The notes under the pieces are model-generated. The model ran no database searches. It was not told the origin of the DNA and saw nothing but the letters and a program-made list of their open reading frames with translations. Shown here piece by piece: positions 1 to 11,820 of a stretch of DNA of 64,000 nt. The position numbers and the translations under genes were made by a program. This DNA is from Meconema thalassinum (lineage: Eukaryota > Arthropoda > Insecta > Orthoptera > Tettigoniidae). The stretch covers positions 286,683,065 through 286,747,064 of the forward strand of contig OX336395.1 of the NCBI GenBank assembly GCA_946902985.2, read 5' to 3'. How positions within the stretch are numbered: the stretch's first letter is position 1; every line of letters begins with the position of its first letter.

Positions 1-1739
1 TGGTTCAAAGACCATTTTCGTAACCTTGGCAGTATTAATTATGAGAGGGTCCTCATTGATTGGGAAGATTAATACACATACGACGACGGAGAATTTAAGG
101 GGCTTTATCATAAGAAGATTCTGCATTCGAATCTCTTCACGTGCCTCGGGAACCAATCCCTTACAGAGGACTTATACAAAATGCGATTTAGAGTCGGCCG
201 TGGCCCATATGACATACGCTCAATAATACCATATATTAGCTCCCTTTTTAAATACATACACAATGCCTCGTGATACTATGTCACAAATAGAGGACTTATA
301 CAATTATCAATTCACTGCAACCAACTACCCTCCATAAGTAATGTACCAAGTATTTTAACCACTACGCGTTCCTAGCGTGACACTTTAATATTATATTTGC
401 GCTCATTATGCGCTATGCATTATTTTAAGCCGAAAATGTCTTCCCAAGAACTGATAAATCTCTTTAGTAACAATTCATATTATTTTAATTCACATATTAA
501 TCTTTCCGTTGTCGATAAATCGCTCCCTGTTTTAAAATATTCCATTTAACCTCATCTCTTACACATACATTAAGGCTTAACGCTCTTATGTTCATATCAA
601 TTTATTTGATTTTTATTTAACATTTCCATATTTAATTATTATTATTATCTTTATTCTTTATACAAGCTCAAAAGCTATTTCTTTCATATCTCAACTTTAC
701 TTTATTTCAATGTCTTTCATGATAATTAATGATATTTCGCTTGCTCTTATGACATTTGTTAAATGCATTGACCCTTTATTCACATATTTCCTCTACGGGA
801 TTTATTCTTTACATAATTATTTATAATTTCTCAATTTTATTTATATTATTGTTCAGACCGTGTTCTTGATTATTCAGTATTTATTTATTAAAACACATCC
901 CTTTTACTCCAAAAACTCCGGTGGGTTTGTACACAATCAATTTCTGACACCAAAATAAAATGAATTTAGTACTCACATGTTTTCCAGATCATCCCATGAT
1001 CTTTAATCTGGTGCGGTGCTTCATTTTTGGGCCCACTTTGAACTTTTACTCCATATTAAAGGAATTCATCTTACGTAAAAACACTTTTTGACATATATTT
1101 AAAACACTTAACATAGACGACATTTTTATATACTGATGTGTCCCTTTTGAACACATAATAAACACTAAAAATATTAATTTAACACACAATTTTGATTATT
1201 TTACACTCCACAATTCTCGATCACTAGGCCGTATTTCTGAGCCTATCACACGTGATCTTCTAAAATTCCCGTTTCCAAGGGTGATATTTATTCGATGTCG
1301 GCTTCCTATCCTGGATAATGCGAAAGTCTCGAAACATCTACTGTTCCCTTGAGTCAAATTGTGCTACTCCTATCCTGGATCACCGGCTATTTGTCTAGCT
1401 TGAACGGCTTCTATGTAGATCTGTCTATCGATCCTAACGAAAGTCTATACGGATCGAGGTCCTCTCAAAGACCTATAGATTTAGTTTATAGCAGCTAGTA
1501 CTTCTCGATTCTAGTACTTTTAGAGTAGTTCGCCTGCTTTCTGGAGATAATGCTTATACTCTCCTATCTTCTTTATTTGAACTGTTTTAACACTCCTACG
1601 TTTCGAACCTGATTCTGTTCTTCCCTTTTAGGGTTCTTCACTTTAAATAACAGTATATCTGTCTGGTACGATACTTCCGTACGTTATGATCTATTCGTTC
1701 GTACATTTAACGACCTATCGCCTTTAAGTCCGACGTTCG

Positions 1740-2190
1740 CAGCCTGCTCTGACTATCTCTTACGAATTTTCACTTTAACTTGTATACAGTCGGGCCTAAA
1801 TCCTATAATTAGGATTTTCCTAATATTTCACTACGGCGATACTTTAAAATTTCGTCTTGACCACTCCTTATGGATGCAAGCAAGTCGTTAATACTGCGAC
1901 GCCTGTGGCTATCGGATCTTACTTCTGCGGTGTAACACAGCGTTTCTCCCCTCAAGGAGTACTGGTAGCTGTTTTCGATGTAACGCAGAATTACTTCCCC
2001 TCACGGACTGTCGGAATGACTACTTCTACGTCGTGGTGCAGCACTTCCCCTCACGGAGTGCTCGTATGACTGCAAGTGCTGATATAACTTCACGTCCTCC
2101 TGGACGGATTCGTACTGCGATGATGCGTGGCAACACCCCCTCAGGCTGTTCGAGACTGCATGGTTGGCTTGGTAAACCCGGAAGCTTTAT
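1740..2190 (-). repeat. CCGTGAG-type repeat block, left unit 1
   Basis: On the minus strand the motif TCCGTGAGGGGAAG and variants (CCTTGAGGGGAGAAACGCTG) recur about every 50-60 bases. The block ends in a frame reading QYSLRGETL...GKS-stop. A related block with the same final frame and the same stop lies in the right-hand arrays at 38165-38487 and 45218-45540. The block may be a structured RNA element or the remnant of a short coding region; the sequence does not decide between these. Confidence 0.5.
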
Positions 2191-2269
2191 ACTATTTTAC
2201 TACAAAAAAATAAGACTCTAGCCTTTTCTGTGGTCAACTTCTAAAATAATGGTGCCACAAATATAAAAA

Positions 2270-2506
2270 TTATACCTTCCGAAAGCTCGTCTTCTCAATG
2301 TCAAATGATCTTATTGCACCTAAGAATCGATCGTGCAATTCGGAGATATTAATTAATTTCTCGTCCTCAATTGTGTGGGTGTTGCATTTCTTTTGCTCAA
2401 TCCCCTCCACAGAGGCCGTGGTACTTCCCCAATGACGTCGTCTTACGTTAGCAGTTTTTTTCTGCGCACTTATTAAATGGTTTCTCTTTACTAAAAAATC
2501 TCTCAT
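2270..2506 (-). CDS. Conserved small 3' ORF of the LTR-type element (78 aa), left unit 1
   Basis: This is an ATG-initiated 78-residue frame near the 3' end of the left unit. It begins MRDFLVKRNHL and ends with an acidic stretch, IEDEKLINISELHDRF. The second unit has the same frame with a handful of changes. The right-hand array has a frame-shifted relative reading VEDEELINISEMHDRF, where the differences are conservative (I/V, K/E, L/M). That pattern suggests it was once translated. I see no signal peptide, membrane segment or known domain. An in-frame stop lies immediately upstream of the ATG, so it is not a read-through tail of the coiled-coil ORF. Function unknown; an accessory product of the element is possible. 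Confidence 0.4.
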   Translation of the reverse strand: MRDFLVKRNHLISAQKKTANVRRRHWGSTTASVEGIEQKKCNTHTIEDEKLINISELHDRFLGAIRSFDIEKTSFRKV

Positions 2507-2728
2507 TCAAAATGATTCACTGTACTGTACTTGTTTACTCATTATTATGCTCGTAAACGTGTTAAATTTAATTATTCCTCTCCTGGCGTATAAGCGGCGT
2601 TGTCAATTTCCAGCAACGTCAGCTCGAATTCCGATTCAGGCTTCCTTGTCTATCACGGTGGAAATTTCCACTCGGTTATTAATACTCGTGACCAGCCCTC
2701 TCTTGAATGTCGAGTGGGGTGATCTCAT

Positions 2729-3307
2729 CTAAGGAACATCTGTCCCTAGTCGCTTGCACAATGTTAAGCTATAATCCTGGCTTAAAATCTCTCTCCGTTC
2801 CTTTAGGAAACTATACGTTTCTTTCATTTCTTCCTTAATCTCACATGCGATTTCCCCTTTTAACCCAGTTAACTTGTCCCCCAACTTAGTGTCAAAACCT
2901 TGGAACTTGTGATTTATTTTATCTATCTCAGCCTTTACTTCATTGTTCATTGTTACACAGTTAGTTTCGATATCTACTAATTTAGTTCCCATATTAGCAC
3001 TATCAGTTTTTAGTGACTCTAAACTCTCATTCATGGATCCTAACCTTTGGTTATTCTTCTCCTGTTGGCTGTCCAACTTATTCAAACTCTCATTTATGGA
3101 TTCGAACACTATGTTATTTTCATCCTTTTGGAGACTCAATGTATTGTTTATAGCTCCTAACCCTTCTTTATTTTCAGTCTGTTGGCTATCCAACTTATTC
3201 AAACTCTCATTTATGGATTTGAACTCTTCTTTATGTTCAGTCTGTTGGCTATCCAACTTATTGTTTATGGCCTCCAAGAGCCGTTGCATCTCTTCACTAA
3301 ATGCCAT
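2729..3307 (-). CDS. Gag-position coiled-coil ORF (192 aa) of the left LTR-type element
   Basis: The ATG at 3307 follows a leader (cactgtattct.ataag) that also precedes the start of the longer ORF in the right-hand arrays, so the start is supported by comparison. The product is built from repeated segments of the type INESLNKLDSQQ (about residues 25-95) with heptad spacing. A charged stretch with EIKEEMKETYSFLKERREIL follows near residues 150-175. It contains no zinc knuckle and no protease or RT motif. It lies about 260 bases downstream of the primer binding site, the normal position of gag. A multimerising Gag-like or structural role is inference. The tail is recognisable, frameshifted, in the right-hand units near 37.5 kb. 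Confidence 0.55.
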   Translation of the reverse strand: MAFSEEMQRLLEAINNKLDSQQTEHKEEFKSINESLNKLDSQQTENKEGLGAINNTLSLQKDENNIVFESINESLNKLDSQQEKNNQRLGSMNESLESLKTDSANMGTKLVDIETNCVTMNNEVKAEIDKINHKFQGFDTKLGDKLTGLKGEIACEIKEEMKETYSFLKERREILSQDYSLTLCKRLGTDVP

Positions 3308-3569
3308 CTTATGAGAATACAGTGGGCCACAAATGCCACCACACTAGTACATGTTTGAGAGATGATACTCTGAATTAGTGTGTCCCAATTTCTTTAAAAC
3401 TTTACTTTGGTACGGGTATTCACTTACAACGTACCCTTTTGATACTTTTATTCAATTTCATAAACCTTTATGGAAGTATTTAAAATTCAAAATTTCGAAA
3501 AACCATTTTTTTCTAAAAATGAAAATTTTGATTTTTCGAGAAAACTCGGGTTTTCCCTAGGAAAACTCA

Positions 3570-3587
3570 GGCCCACGTTGGGCGCCA
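3570..3587 (-). promoter_or_regulatory. tRNA-Lys(CUU)-type primer binding site
   Basis: On the minus strand this reads TGGCGCCCAACGTGGGCC. From memory, the complement of the 3' end of insect tRNA-Lys(CUU), CCA included, is TGGCGCCCAACGTGGGGC, so 17 of 18 bases agree. It lies directly downstream of the terminal-repeat candidate and upstream of the coiled-coil ORF, as a primer site for minus-strand DNA synthesis should. Confidence 0.75.
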
Positions 3588-3590
3588 AAA

Positions 3591-3770
3591 TCAAAGATTT
3601 GCTAGGGGGTTTATATTATATATTCAGGGCTGCTCGGTATGAGTTTCCAGGGACCCATGCGGTCAGTTAATATTTTACGTTGTAGCTATTCCTATCATTA
3701 CTTTAATTTTACATGATATGACCGACTTAAGTGTTCCTCTAGTTATTAATCCAGCACATTATTTATATAT
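3591..3770 (-). repeat. Candidate short LTR of left unit
   Basis: This is the roughly 180 bases between a decayed purine-rich stretch (minus strand GGGCACATGGG) and the primer binding site. It begins with a TATATAAATA sequence that could serve as a TATA box. The right-hand units have a homologous segment between a clear G-run and their primer site. True LTR ends cannot be proven here because each copy sits inside a tandem array. A much longer LTR that also includes the upstream non-coding 3 kb remains possible. Confidence 0.4.
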
Positions 3771-6579
3771 CCCATGTGCCCATTTAGCAAGAAATATGCC
3801 AATCACAGTATACCAGCGTAGCTCAATTCGGGATTTCGGGGCAGCGGTAAGTTCCCCCACTCTGTGACTCACATATTTTGGATTAATTAGAGGATACACT
3901 TGCAAAAATAACAACAAAATCAACTCCTATTTAAATACATTTAATTAATAAAATTAATGGCGCTACAAACACTTTAACAATTTCATTTACTGACCCAATA
4001 ATCAACTGCTTGTTCCAAATGAACAAGGAATCACAAATATAAACAAATATTGTATTCAAAACTTGTGGTTTCCACATAAACCAACAATTCTTACTTAGTC
4101 TCACTTCCATAAAGCACTAACATTAAGTTTACATAACTCCGAGCTCTTTGGCTCCATGCATTTACATTATTATGGTGTCATTCTTGTACACCTCAAACAC
4201 TATCTTTTTTATTTTCTTATCTCTCAAAAACAAATATATAATTATATTTAAAAATCTAGGTTAATTATCTAACTCAATATTTTTGGGCATGTCCACACTT
4301 TCAGTTGTTATCATCTCTCTTTATTTCACAAATATATTAAGGTAATCAGAAAATCAATTGTGTACTCCAGAGCGTGAAGGTACTTGACACAGTCAAAAAA
4401 CTATAGTTACTCCCGAACTCAGTTGCCTTCAATCAACTCGTGGAATCCCACGTCCATACATTATTACAATAGGGATTGTTATTTATCTCTTATGTCTTAG
4501 TAGACCATTATCATATAAGAAACTACGATCTGAACCGGCAAACGAAATATCCATCTACAAGGACCTCGGTTCAACGCCCGGGTCGTTAACAACATTAAAC
4601 ACTCCTGGTGTATTCATTCTCTTTACAACAGCTTACGAGACGGTCTCTGTTCCCTCTCGCTTTAAGAGAGCTAGACCCTACTACTTGGGGTGCGATTTAT
4701 GACAAGTAGGGTGACGGCGACATCCTGTCTGACCCAACGTTAGTAGCTTATTTCCAAGGCTTTCAAACAAACCTTCCCATTATATCCAGTTCTGGGGAGA
4801 CCGGGCTTTACTGTACCGTATTCATTCAACAACTATTCTTTGGTTCAAAGACCATTTTCGTAACCTTGGCAGTATTAATTATGAGAGGGTCCTCATTGAT
4901 TGGGAAGATTAATACACATACGACGACGGAGAATTTAAGGGGCTTTATCATAAGAAGATTCTGCATTCGAATCTCTTCACGTGCCTCGGGAACCAATCCC
5001 TTACAGAGGACTTATACAAAATGCGATTTAGAGTCGGCCGTGGCCCATATGACATACGCTCAATAATACCATATATTAGCTCCCTTTTTAAATACATACA
5101 CAATGCCTCGTGATACTATGTCACAAATAGAGGACTTATACAATTATCAATTCACTGCAACCAACTACCCTCCATAAGTAATGTACCAAGTATTTTAACC
5201 ACTACGCGTTCCTAGCGTGACACTTTAATATTATATTTGCGCTCATTATGCGCTATGCATTATTTTAAGCCGAAAATGTCTTCCCAAGAACTGATAAATC
5301 TCTTTAGTAACAATTCATATTATTTTAATTCACATATTAATCTTTCCGTTGTCGATAAATCGCTCCCTGTTTTAAAATATTCCATTTAACCTCATCTCTT
5401 ACACATACATTAAGGCTTAACGCTCTTATGTTCATATCAATTTATTTGATTTTTATTTAACATTTCCATATTTAATTATTATTATTATCTTTATTCTTTA
5501 TACAAGCTCAAAAGCTATTTCTTTCATATCTCAACTTTACTTTATTTCAATGTCTTTCATGATAATTAATGATATTTCGCTTGCTCTTATGACATTTGTT
5601 AAATGCATTGACCCTTTATTCACATATTTCCTCTACGGGATTTATTCTTTACATAATTATTTATAATTTCTCAATTTTATTTATATTATTGTTCAGACCG
5701 TGTTCTTGATTATTCAGTATTTATTTATTAAAACACATCCCTTTTACTCCAAAAACTCCGGTGGGTTTGTACACAATCAATTTCTGACACCAAAATAAAA
5801 TGAATTTAGTACTCACATGTTTTCCAGATCATCCCATGATCTTTAATCTGGTGCGGTGCTTCATTTTTGGGCCCACTTTGAACTTTTACTCCATATTAAA
5901 GGAATTCATCTTACGTAAAAACACTTTTTGACATATATTTAAAACACTTAACATAGACGACATTTTTATATACTGATGTGTCCCTTTTGAACACATAATA
6001 AACACTAAAAATATTAATTTAACACACAATTTTGATTATTTTACACTCCACAATTCTCGATCACTAGGCCGTATTTCTGAGCCTATCACACGTGATCTTC
6101 TAAAATTCCCGTTTCCAAGGGTGATATTTATTCGATGTCGGCTTCCTATCCTGGATAATGCGAAAGTCTCGAAACATCTACTGTTCCCTTGAGTCAAATT
6201 GTGCTACTCCTATCCTGGATCACCGGCTATTTGTCTAGCTTGAACGGCTTCTATGTAGATCTGTCTATCGATCCTAACGAAAGTCTATACGGATCGAGGT
6301 CCTCTCAAAGACCTATAGATTTAGTTTATAGCAGCTAGTACTTCTCGATTCTAGTACTTTTAGAGTAGTTCGCCTGCTTTCTGGAGATAATGCTTATACT
6401 CTCCTATCTTCTTTATTTGAACTGTTTTAACACTCCTACGTTTCGAACCTGATTCTGTTCTTCCCTTTTAGGGTTCTTCACTTTAAATAACAGTATATCT
6501 GTCTGGTACGATACTTCCGTACGTTATGATCTATTCGTTCGTACATTTAACGACCTATCGCCTTTAAGTCCGACGTTCG

Positions 6580-7030
6580 CAGCCTGCTCTGACTATCTCT
6601 TACGAATTTTCACTTTAACTTGTATACAGTCGGGCCTAAATCCTATAATTAGGATTTTCCTAATATTTCACTACGGCGATACTTTAAAATTTCGTCTTGA
6701 CCACTCCTTATGGATGCAAGCAAGTCGTTAATACTGCGACGCCTGTGGCTATCGGATCTTACTTCTGCGGTGTAACACAGCGTTTCTCCCCTCAAGGAGT
6801 ACTGGTAGCTGTTTTCGATGTAACGCAGAATTACGTCCCCTCACGGACTGTCGGAATGACTACTTCTACGTCGTGGTGCAGCACTTCCCCTCACGGAGTG
6901 CTCGTATGACTGCAAGTGCTGATATAACTTCACGTCCTCCTGGACGGATTCGTACTGCGTGATGCGTGGCAACACCCCTCGGGCTGTTCAAGACTGCATG
7001 GTTGGCTTGGTAAACCCCGAAGCTTTATAC
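6580..7030 (-). repeat. CCGTGAG-type repeat block, left unit 2
   Basis: This is the second-unit copy of the 1740-2190 block, nearly identical, with small indels around 6960-6980 that shift the spacing to the following 3' ORF by two bases. Confidence 0.5.
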
Positions 7031-7107
7031 TATTTTACTACAAAAAAATAAGACTCTAGCCTTTTCTGTGGTCAACTTCTAAAATAATGGTGCCACAAAT
7101 ATAAAAA

Positions 7108-7344
7108 TTATACCTTCCGAAAGCTCGTCTTCTCAATGTCAAATGAACTTATTGCACCTAAGAATCGATCGTGCAATTCGGAGATATTAATTAATTTCTC
7201 GTCCTCAATTGTGTGGGTGTTGCATTCCTTTTGCTCAATCCCCTCCACAGAGGCCGTGGTACTTCCCCAATGACGTCGTCTTACGTTAGCAGTTTTTTTT
7301 CTGCGCAATATTAAATGGTTTCTCTTTACTGAAAAATCTCTCAT
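7108..7344 (-). CDS. Conserved small 3' ORF, left unit 2
   Basis: Second-unit copy of the 78-residue 3' ORF. It differs from the first copy at about six residues (for example L5S, ISAQ to ILRR, K39E, R66S) and keeps the frame intact despite compensating single-base indels near 7300. The C-terminal half, with THTIEDEKLINISELHDRF, is unchanged. Function unknown. Confidence 0.4.
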   Translation of the reverse strand: MRDFSVKRNHLILRRKKTANVRRRHWGSTTASVEGIEQKECNTHTIEDEKLINISELHDRFLGAISSFDIEKTSFRKV

Positions 7345-7566
7345 TCAAAATGATTCACTGTACTGTACTTGTTTACTCATTATTATGCTCGTAAACGTGT
7401 TAAATTTAATTATTCCTCTCCTGGCGCATAAGCAGTGTTGTCAATTTCCAGCAACGTCAGCTCGAATTCCGATTCAGGCTTCCTTGTCTATCACGGTGGA
7501 AATTTCCACTCGGTTATTAATACTCGTGACCAGCCCTCTCTTGAATGTCGAGTGGGGTGATCTCAT

Positions 7567-7676
7567 CTAAGGAACATCTGTCCCTAGTCGCTTGCACAAT
7601 GTTAAGCTATAATCCTGGCTTAAAATCTCTCTCCGTTCCTTTAGGAAACTATACGTTTCTTTCATTTCTTCCTTAA
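7567..7676 (-). pseudogene. Truncated 3' end of coiled-coil ORF, left unit 2
   Basis: Only the last ~36 codons of the coiled-coil ORF remain in the second unit, matching 2729-2838. Homology stops abruptly at 7676. This marks the outer breakpoint of the left array: the 5' part of the ORF, the primer site and the terminal repeat are missing. Confidence 0.7.
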
Positions 7677-9560
7677 GGACATGGGTTCGACCTTCCATGG
7701 ACCCTATGGCCCATGGGTTCAATATATAAAAATGAAAGTTTGTCTGTTTTTCCTGAATTTCTACGGAAATTTGAGTTATTCACGCGTTTCAGACTGTTTT
7801 ATGATGGATGCACGCGAAAATAATTTTTGTCTGTCTCTTTGTTTGTGGACAAATTTGTTCCCTTATAACTCGAGAACGGCTGGGTGAATCAACCTAAAAT
7901 TTGGTACAGATATCCATCAGAGGCACGACACTAATCATTGATGTAACACTTCTTCTTTCCTCTCATAAAAGGGGGTTAACCCCTTAAAATACATGCTGAA
8001 ATAGGCGTAGAGGGACGAGACAAAGCCCTCAATGTGAGAGACAAAACTTGGGGGCCCTAAAGGGTCCCCGAAAACCACATTTAAGGTCCTAAAACCAACC
8101 GTTTTTGAGATATTCCCAGAAAACTACAATTCCATTAATTACTTTAGTGTGAAAGTTTGCAAACAGCTAGAAGGTTATCACGGAACCAAGCTGTAAAATT
8201 CATCAATACCTATAATGCGCTTAAGGGGGGTCAAGGGGCACTCTAGAATCCATTCACGCGATTTACACCTGCGGTTGTGGTACGGCAGGTATATTATATT
8301 CCTATCCCTATATATTATTATTATTAGTATTATATTATGGCGTACAACGACGAGACAAAGCCCCTCGGTGCCAGAAACAAAACTCGGGGGCCCTAAAGAG
8401 TCTTCGAAAACTACATTATAAGGCTCTAAAACCAACAGTTTCTAAGATATTCCCAGAAAACTAATTTAATTTAATAAACTAATGAAGGAATCCGAGTCGG
8501 TAACCATGGCAATATTATCTCAAGGGGTGGCATCCAACTGTCCAACTTTGTCTGTAAGAAGCAATGTCACTCCATTTTTTCGCTGAAAGTTTGCAAATGG
8601 CTATAAGGTTATCACGGAACCAACTTACACTGTATAATTCATCAATGCAATTAAGGGGGTCAAGGGGTAACCTATAACTTTTACACGCAATTTTCACATG
8701 CGACATATAGTGCAGAAGGTCTATTATATTTCCAAACAGCAACATTATTCTCAAAAATTCCTGAAATGAATCAGCATTTTTTGCGGCTTTTAGGAATTCG
8801 GGCCATTTGAGGCTAATGAACCTGAATTTTCATGCACCAATCAGCCTTTATAATTTATGAAAGGGGTCTTCCTGTGTATGGGGACATAACACAACGTAGA
8901 GGGTCAGTTTTTATGTGACGTGTATTGCTTTTCGTCTACATGGCTTTCCATTCTATTTCACGACAGGAAGTACACGTTAGGTGAATTTAGTTTGAGAGCA
9001 CATTTTAACTAATTTTTTTTTGTCGACAAACGGGTTCATCGTAAGGATGATTTTGTTTGATACTGTGTGGTAGATATACCCATATTTGGATATATGGGTG
9101 ATATGTTATAGACATTAGAAATGTCTGTTTGTCTTTCTGTTTATCTTTATGTACGCCTATAACTCGTGTTCGGATGCTTGGTGCATCGTAAAATTAGGTA
9201 TGGTATCCATTAGAGTCAATACACCAATCATTTATAAAACTCTCCTCCGTAATTTTTATACAGCAGAAAGGTGGATATAGGGAAAAACTTCTCAAAATAC
9301 ATGCTAAAATAGTCGAAATATAAAAATTATCCTAGAAGGATGACCAAAGCCCATGTTGCGCTTCTCAATGTCAGACACAAAATTCGGGAGTCTATAAAGG
9401 GTCTCGGAAAACAACATTTTAAGGCCCTTAAATTAACAGTGTGATATTCCCAGAAAACTAACTTCGTTCTGATAATCATATGAAGGAATGACAAACCGCT
9501 ATCCGTTGCAACAGTAGCTCAATTGATAATGTCTGGTGTTTACACCGAACGGGTACTTCT
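7677..9560. repeat. Decayed transposon-derived repeats without coding capacity
   Basis: A segment with AACTCGGGGGCCCTAAAG and TATTCCCAGAAAACTA occurs three times (near 8040-8130, 8370-8460 and 9370-9460). AAATGTCTGTTTGTC-type leaders followed by TATAACTCG phrases occur near 7730-7880 and 9115-9175. Such phrases with AAATTTGGTAC recur in other non-coding elements of the window. No credible open frame is present; the ORFs seen here start at non-ATG codons and are antisense shadows of one another. Confidence 0.5.
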
Positions 9561-9599
9561 GCTAGTTATTTATATATAAAGCATTTCATACAAAGTTTA

Positions 9600-10217
9600 T
9601 TATTATGTATCAGTACGCTATATTGCCTGCAATACTCAAACTAGTGAAATATAAGTCTGGCATAAGCTATCAGCTGCCATCTTGCCTTGTAACTGAGACG
9701 GCTCAGCTTTTTAAAATCACTTCTGCACTATAGTATTACAAAATAAACTTTTAATTTCGAACGTGCCTCGCCCTTTATAACAGTTAAAACGATTCTCGGT
9801 TCGATAATTGGAACTGATGGGTCCCATGATATGGATTATAAAGTTTGCATAATTCACACGGCCGCCATCCTGAAATGGTACGGCCGATGACCTAGTTTGG
9901 TCACAAGACGCGTCCTATATGAATGTATGTTGTTACCAATTTGGTAGAGATCGGATGATTTGTTTAGTCGTTATTTGATTTTACGTTTTGAACGTTTGAG
10001 TGGCCGCCATTCAGTTTTGGTGAAGATGGCGGCGATATAACACATGACACTGAGGTGCCCTTTGCTAGCGCTACCTCTGTATTAAATTTCGTTCAATTCG
10101 GTTTCACCGTGTTTGAATTGCTACACTTACACACACACTCACACAGACACCCATTTTTTGGCCCTGTGTAGATCTCATAAGTCTACTTTCATTTTTTTGC
10201 AAAAATCGAAAGTAGGC
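9600..10217 (-). mobile_element. TA-flanked GCCTAC-family element, copy A (left end not found)
   Basis: The right end has the hairpin AGTCTACTTTC...GAAAGTAGGC followed by TA. A CA-rich tract and the phrase GGTTTCACCGTGTTTGAATT precede it, and one ~290-bp unit is related in inverted orientation to those at 17.0-18.8 kb, including GATGGCGGCGATATAA. The opposite terminus is not recognisable, so the left coordinate is approximate. Non-coding; inferred to be a non-autonomous DNA transposon. Confidence 0.55.
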
Positions 10218-10219
10218 TA

Positions 10220-10403
10220 AAAATCTAAAAATGCCCTTGAGATATTCAGGTATATATATTTACTCCTACGAAATGTGGATTCGATGGCTGCGGCTGTTTA
10301 GGAGTTCAATGGGTGGGACACACAAACAGACAGAGACACATTTACCCGGATCGTTATCATAAGTCTAATTTTTCGTCAGTTTTACAACATGTAAAAGGTA
10401 GGC
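10220..10403 (-). mobile_element. Fragment of a second GCCTAC-type element end
   Basis: Directly after copy A comes another terminus with the same plan: ATCATAAGTCTAATTTTTC, a loop, then AAAAGGTAGGC and TA. Its hairpin is more diverged. A short CA-rich tract (ACACACAAACAGACAG) precedes it. Probably an old truncated relative. Confidence 0.4.
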
Positions 10404-10463
10404 TAATTAGCAAAAAAGAAAAAACCCATAGTATTACTTTCAAACCTTAGGATTTCAATATTA

Positions 10464-10832
10464 CCGACTGCAGTAGCTATGCACGCTAAAGCGCAGCGCT
10501 AGGCCATGGGGCCATGATCTCTGTGGACTTGGTAGACGTGGGTTCGAACCCCACCGTCAGCCGTCCTTGAAATGGTTTTCCGTGGTTTTCCATTTTCAAC
10601 TCCCGGCAAATGCTTGGACGGTACCTTCTGACAGGCCACGGCCGCTTCCTTACCCCTCCTTGTCCAATTTCATTCATCCTCATTCTTTTCATCTCTCATT
10701 AACTCCTCTCATGAGGGTGGCTTTAGGAAGGGCATCCGGCCGTATAGACCATCCGCCACATATACTTTAATCGCATCTCATCCCTGACCCCGTTGATACG
10801 GGAATAATAAAGGAACGACGTACAATACAGAG
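10464..10832 (+). mobile_element. tRNA-headed SINE with 11-bp target duplication
   Basis: An 11-bp direct repeat, TTTCAATATTA, sits at 10453-10463 and 10833-10843 and brackets a 369-bp body. Near the 5' end is GGTTCGAACCC (10541-10551), a perfect pol III B box. The A-box region is degenerate. The body with GGTTTTCCGTGGTTTTCC and CCACGGCCGCTTCC resembles a SINE type I associate with polyneopteran insects. The 3' part ends in AATAATAAAGGAACGACG rather than a long poly(A). Confidence 0.8.
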
Positions 10833-10843
10833 TTTCAATATTA

Positions 10844-11820
10844 TATAGGCACCTAACGGATCACGTCAATAAACAAAGCAGAAAACTCACCATATGTCAT
10901 GCCATATAATGGAATGGAATGCGGATTTACGGATAATGTTCAACAGCAAATGAAAGGGCGCACACGAAAACGAATATATCGATAGATACACGGAAGTGAA
11001 ATATTTACATGATAGTAATTTAAATAAACATTGAAGTTGTACTTACTGTGGTTGGTTGTGAAATGTGGACCAGCGCCCAAACACATGACTGCTTCTTATG
11101 ACAGTTCGTTGTCAAAGAGCGAGGGTTATTTGCGCGAGCAGAAGCATCGCAAATCGTAAGTGCGTAGCTAGGAGGAGGGGGGTCCAACCACATGATTCAT
11201 CCCTCCCAAAATATGGTGGAGCCAACAGAAAAACGGATGCAGAGAAAGTTGTAATAGTGTCAGAATATTGCACCACGGTAAGTTCAACCACCACCCAAAG
11301 AGAAATCAACCATAAGAAATGTTGTGAATATTGAAACACTTGAGTACAGAATTACACAAGTTTACATGCATGAAGACGTAGTAACAATATGCAAACAAGC
11401 ATCAGAGAAAAATAATACAGTTTGTTGCATCACATTATCAAATAAAAACGGCGTAATATCAAGAATGGAAGTAATGGAGTGCTGTATTGAATCTCAAACA
11501 ACCGCGCCAAAACAAGAGCAAATTCAATAACAAACACAACAACTATTTTGTATCCTTTTGTGTAGGCATTTTAGCCGCCTATGCGAAAACTCACCTCAAT
11601 TATGTGCAAAAATTAACGCTAATACTTTAACATGCACATCGGGTATCCATGGGTGAAGGTCAAGCAGAGTGGAAACATAATACCCTGTCCTCTATTGCAC
11701 TCAGCACGTAAAAACGATTTTAGATAGGAAGATTGTGGTGGATAAGATACAATCCCAATACTCTCTGACAAAGACGCACTATATTGTGTGTTAATTATGT
11801 ATAAAATGGTAAAATATTCA
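10844..11820. other. Unassigned intergenic DNA
   Basis: No recognisable gene or element. The open frames here are short, overlap on both strands and resemble nothing I know. Confidence 0.5.

Larger units (their letters stand above)
1..7676 (-). mobile_element. Left tandem array of non-autonomous LTR-type element (4.84-kb unit)
   Basis: The sequence at position 1 recurs at 4841 almost unchanged, giving a 4,840-bp period. The second unit breaks off at 7676 inside the coiled-coil ORF. On the minus strand a unit reads: terminal-repeat candidate, primer binding site, coiled-coil ORF, 78-codon 3' ORF, imperfect CCGTGAG repeats, then about 3 kb of non-coding DNA. No protease, reverse transcriptase, RNase H or integrase motif is visible, so the element is inferred to depend on another element for replication. 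Joined units sharing one terminal repeat are what recombination between LTRs would leave. The array continues beyond the left edge of the window. Confidence 0.8.

Noticed and set aside
1857..2221. Plus-strand ORFs in the left array
   Set aside because: They lie antisense to the element's own reading direction, start at non-ATG codons and have no support from the right-hand family.
1..7676. Assembly artefact as the cause of the 4,840-bp duplication
   Set aside because: The two units differ by scattered substitutions and small indels (around 6960, 7300), which argues for real copies, though only long reads would settle unit number.
8178..8754. ORFs in the 7.7-9.5 kb repeats
   Set aside because: Overlapping frames on both strands within decayed repeats; no family signature.
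10521..10560. tRNA gene
   Set aside because: The B box is perfect, but no acceptor stem closes, and an 11-bp target duplication brackets a 369-bp body: it is a SINE head.
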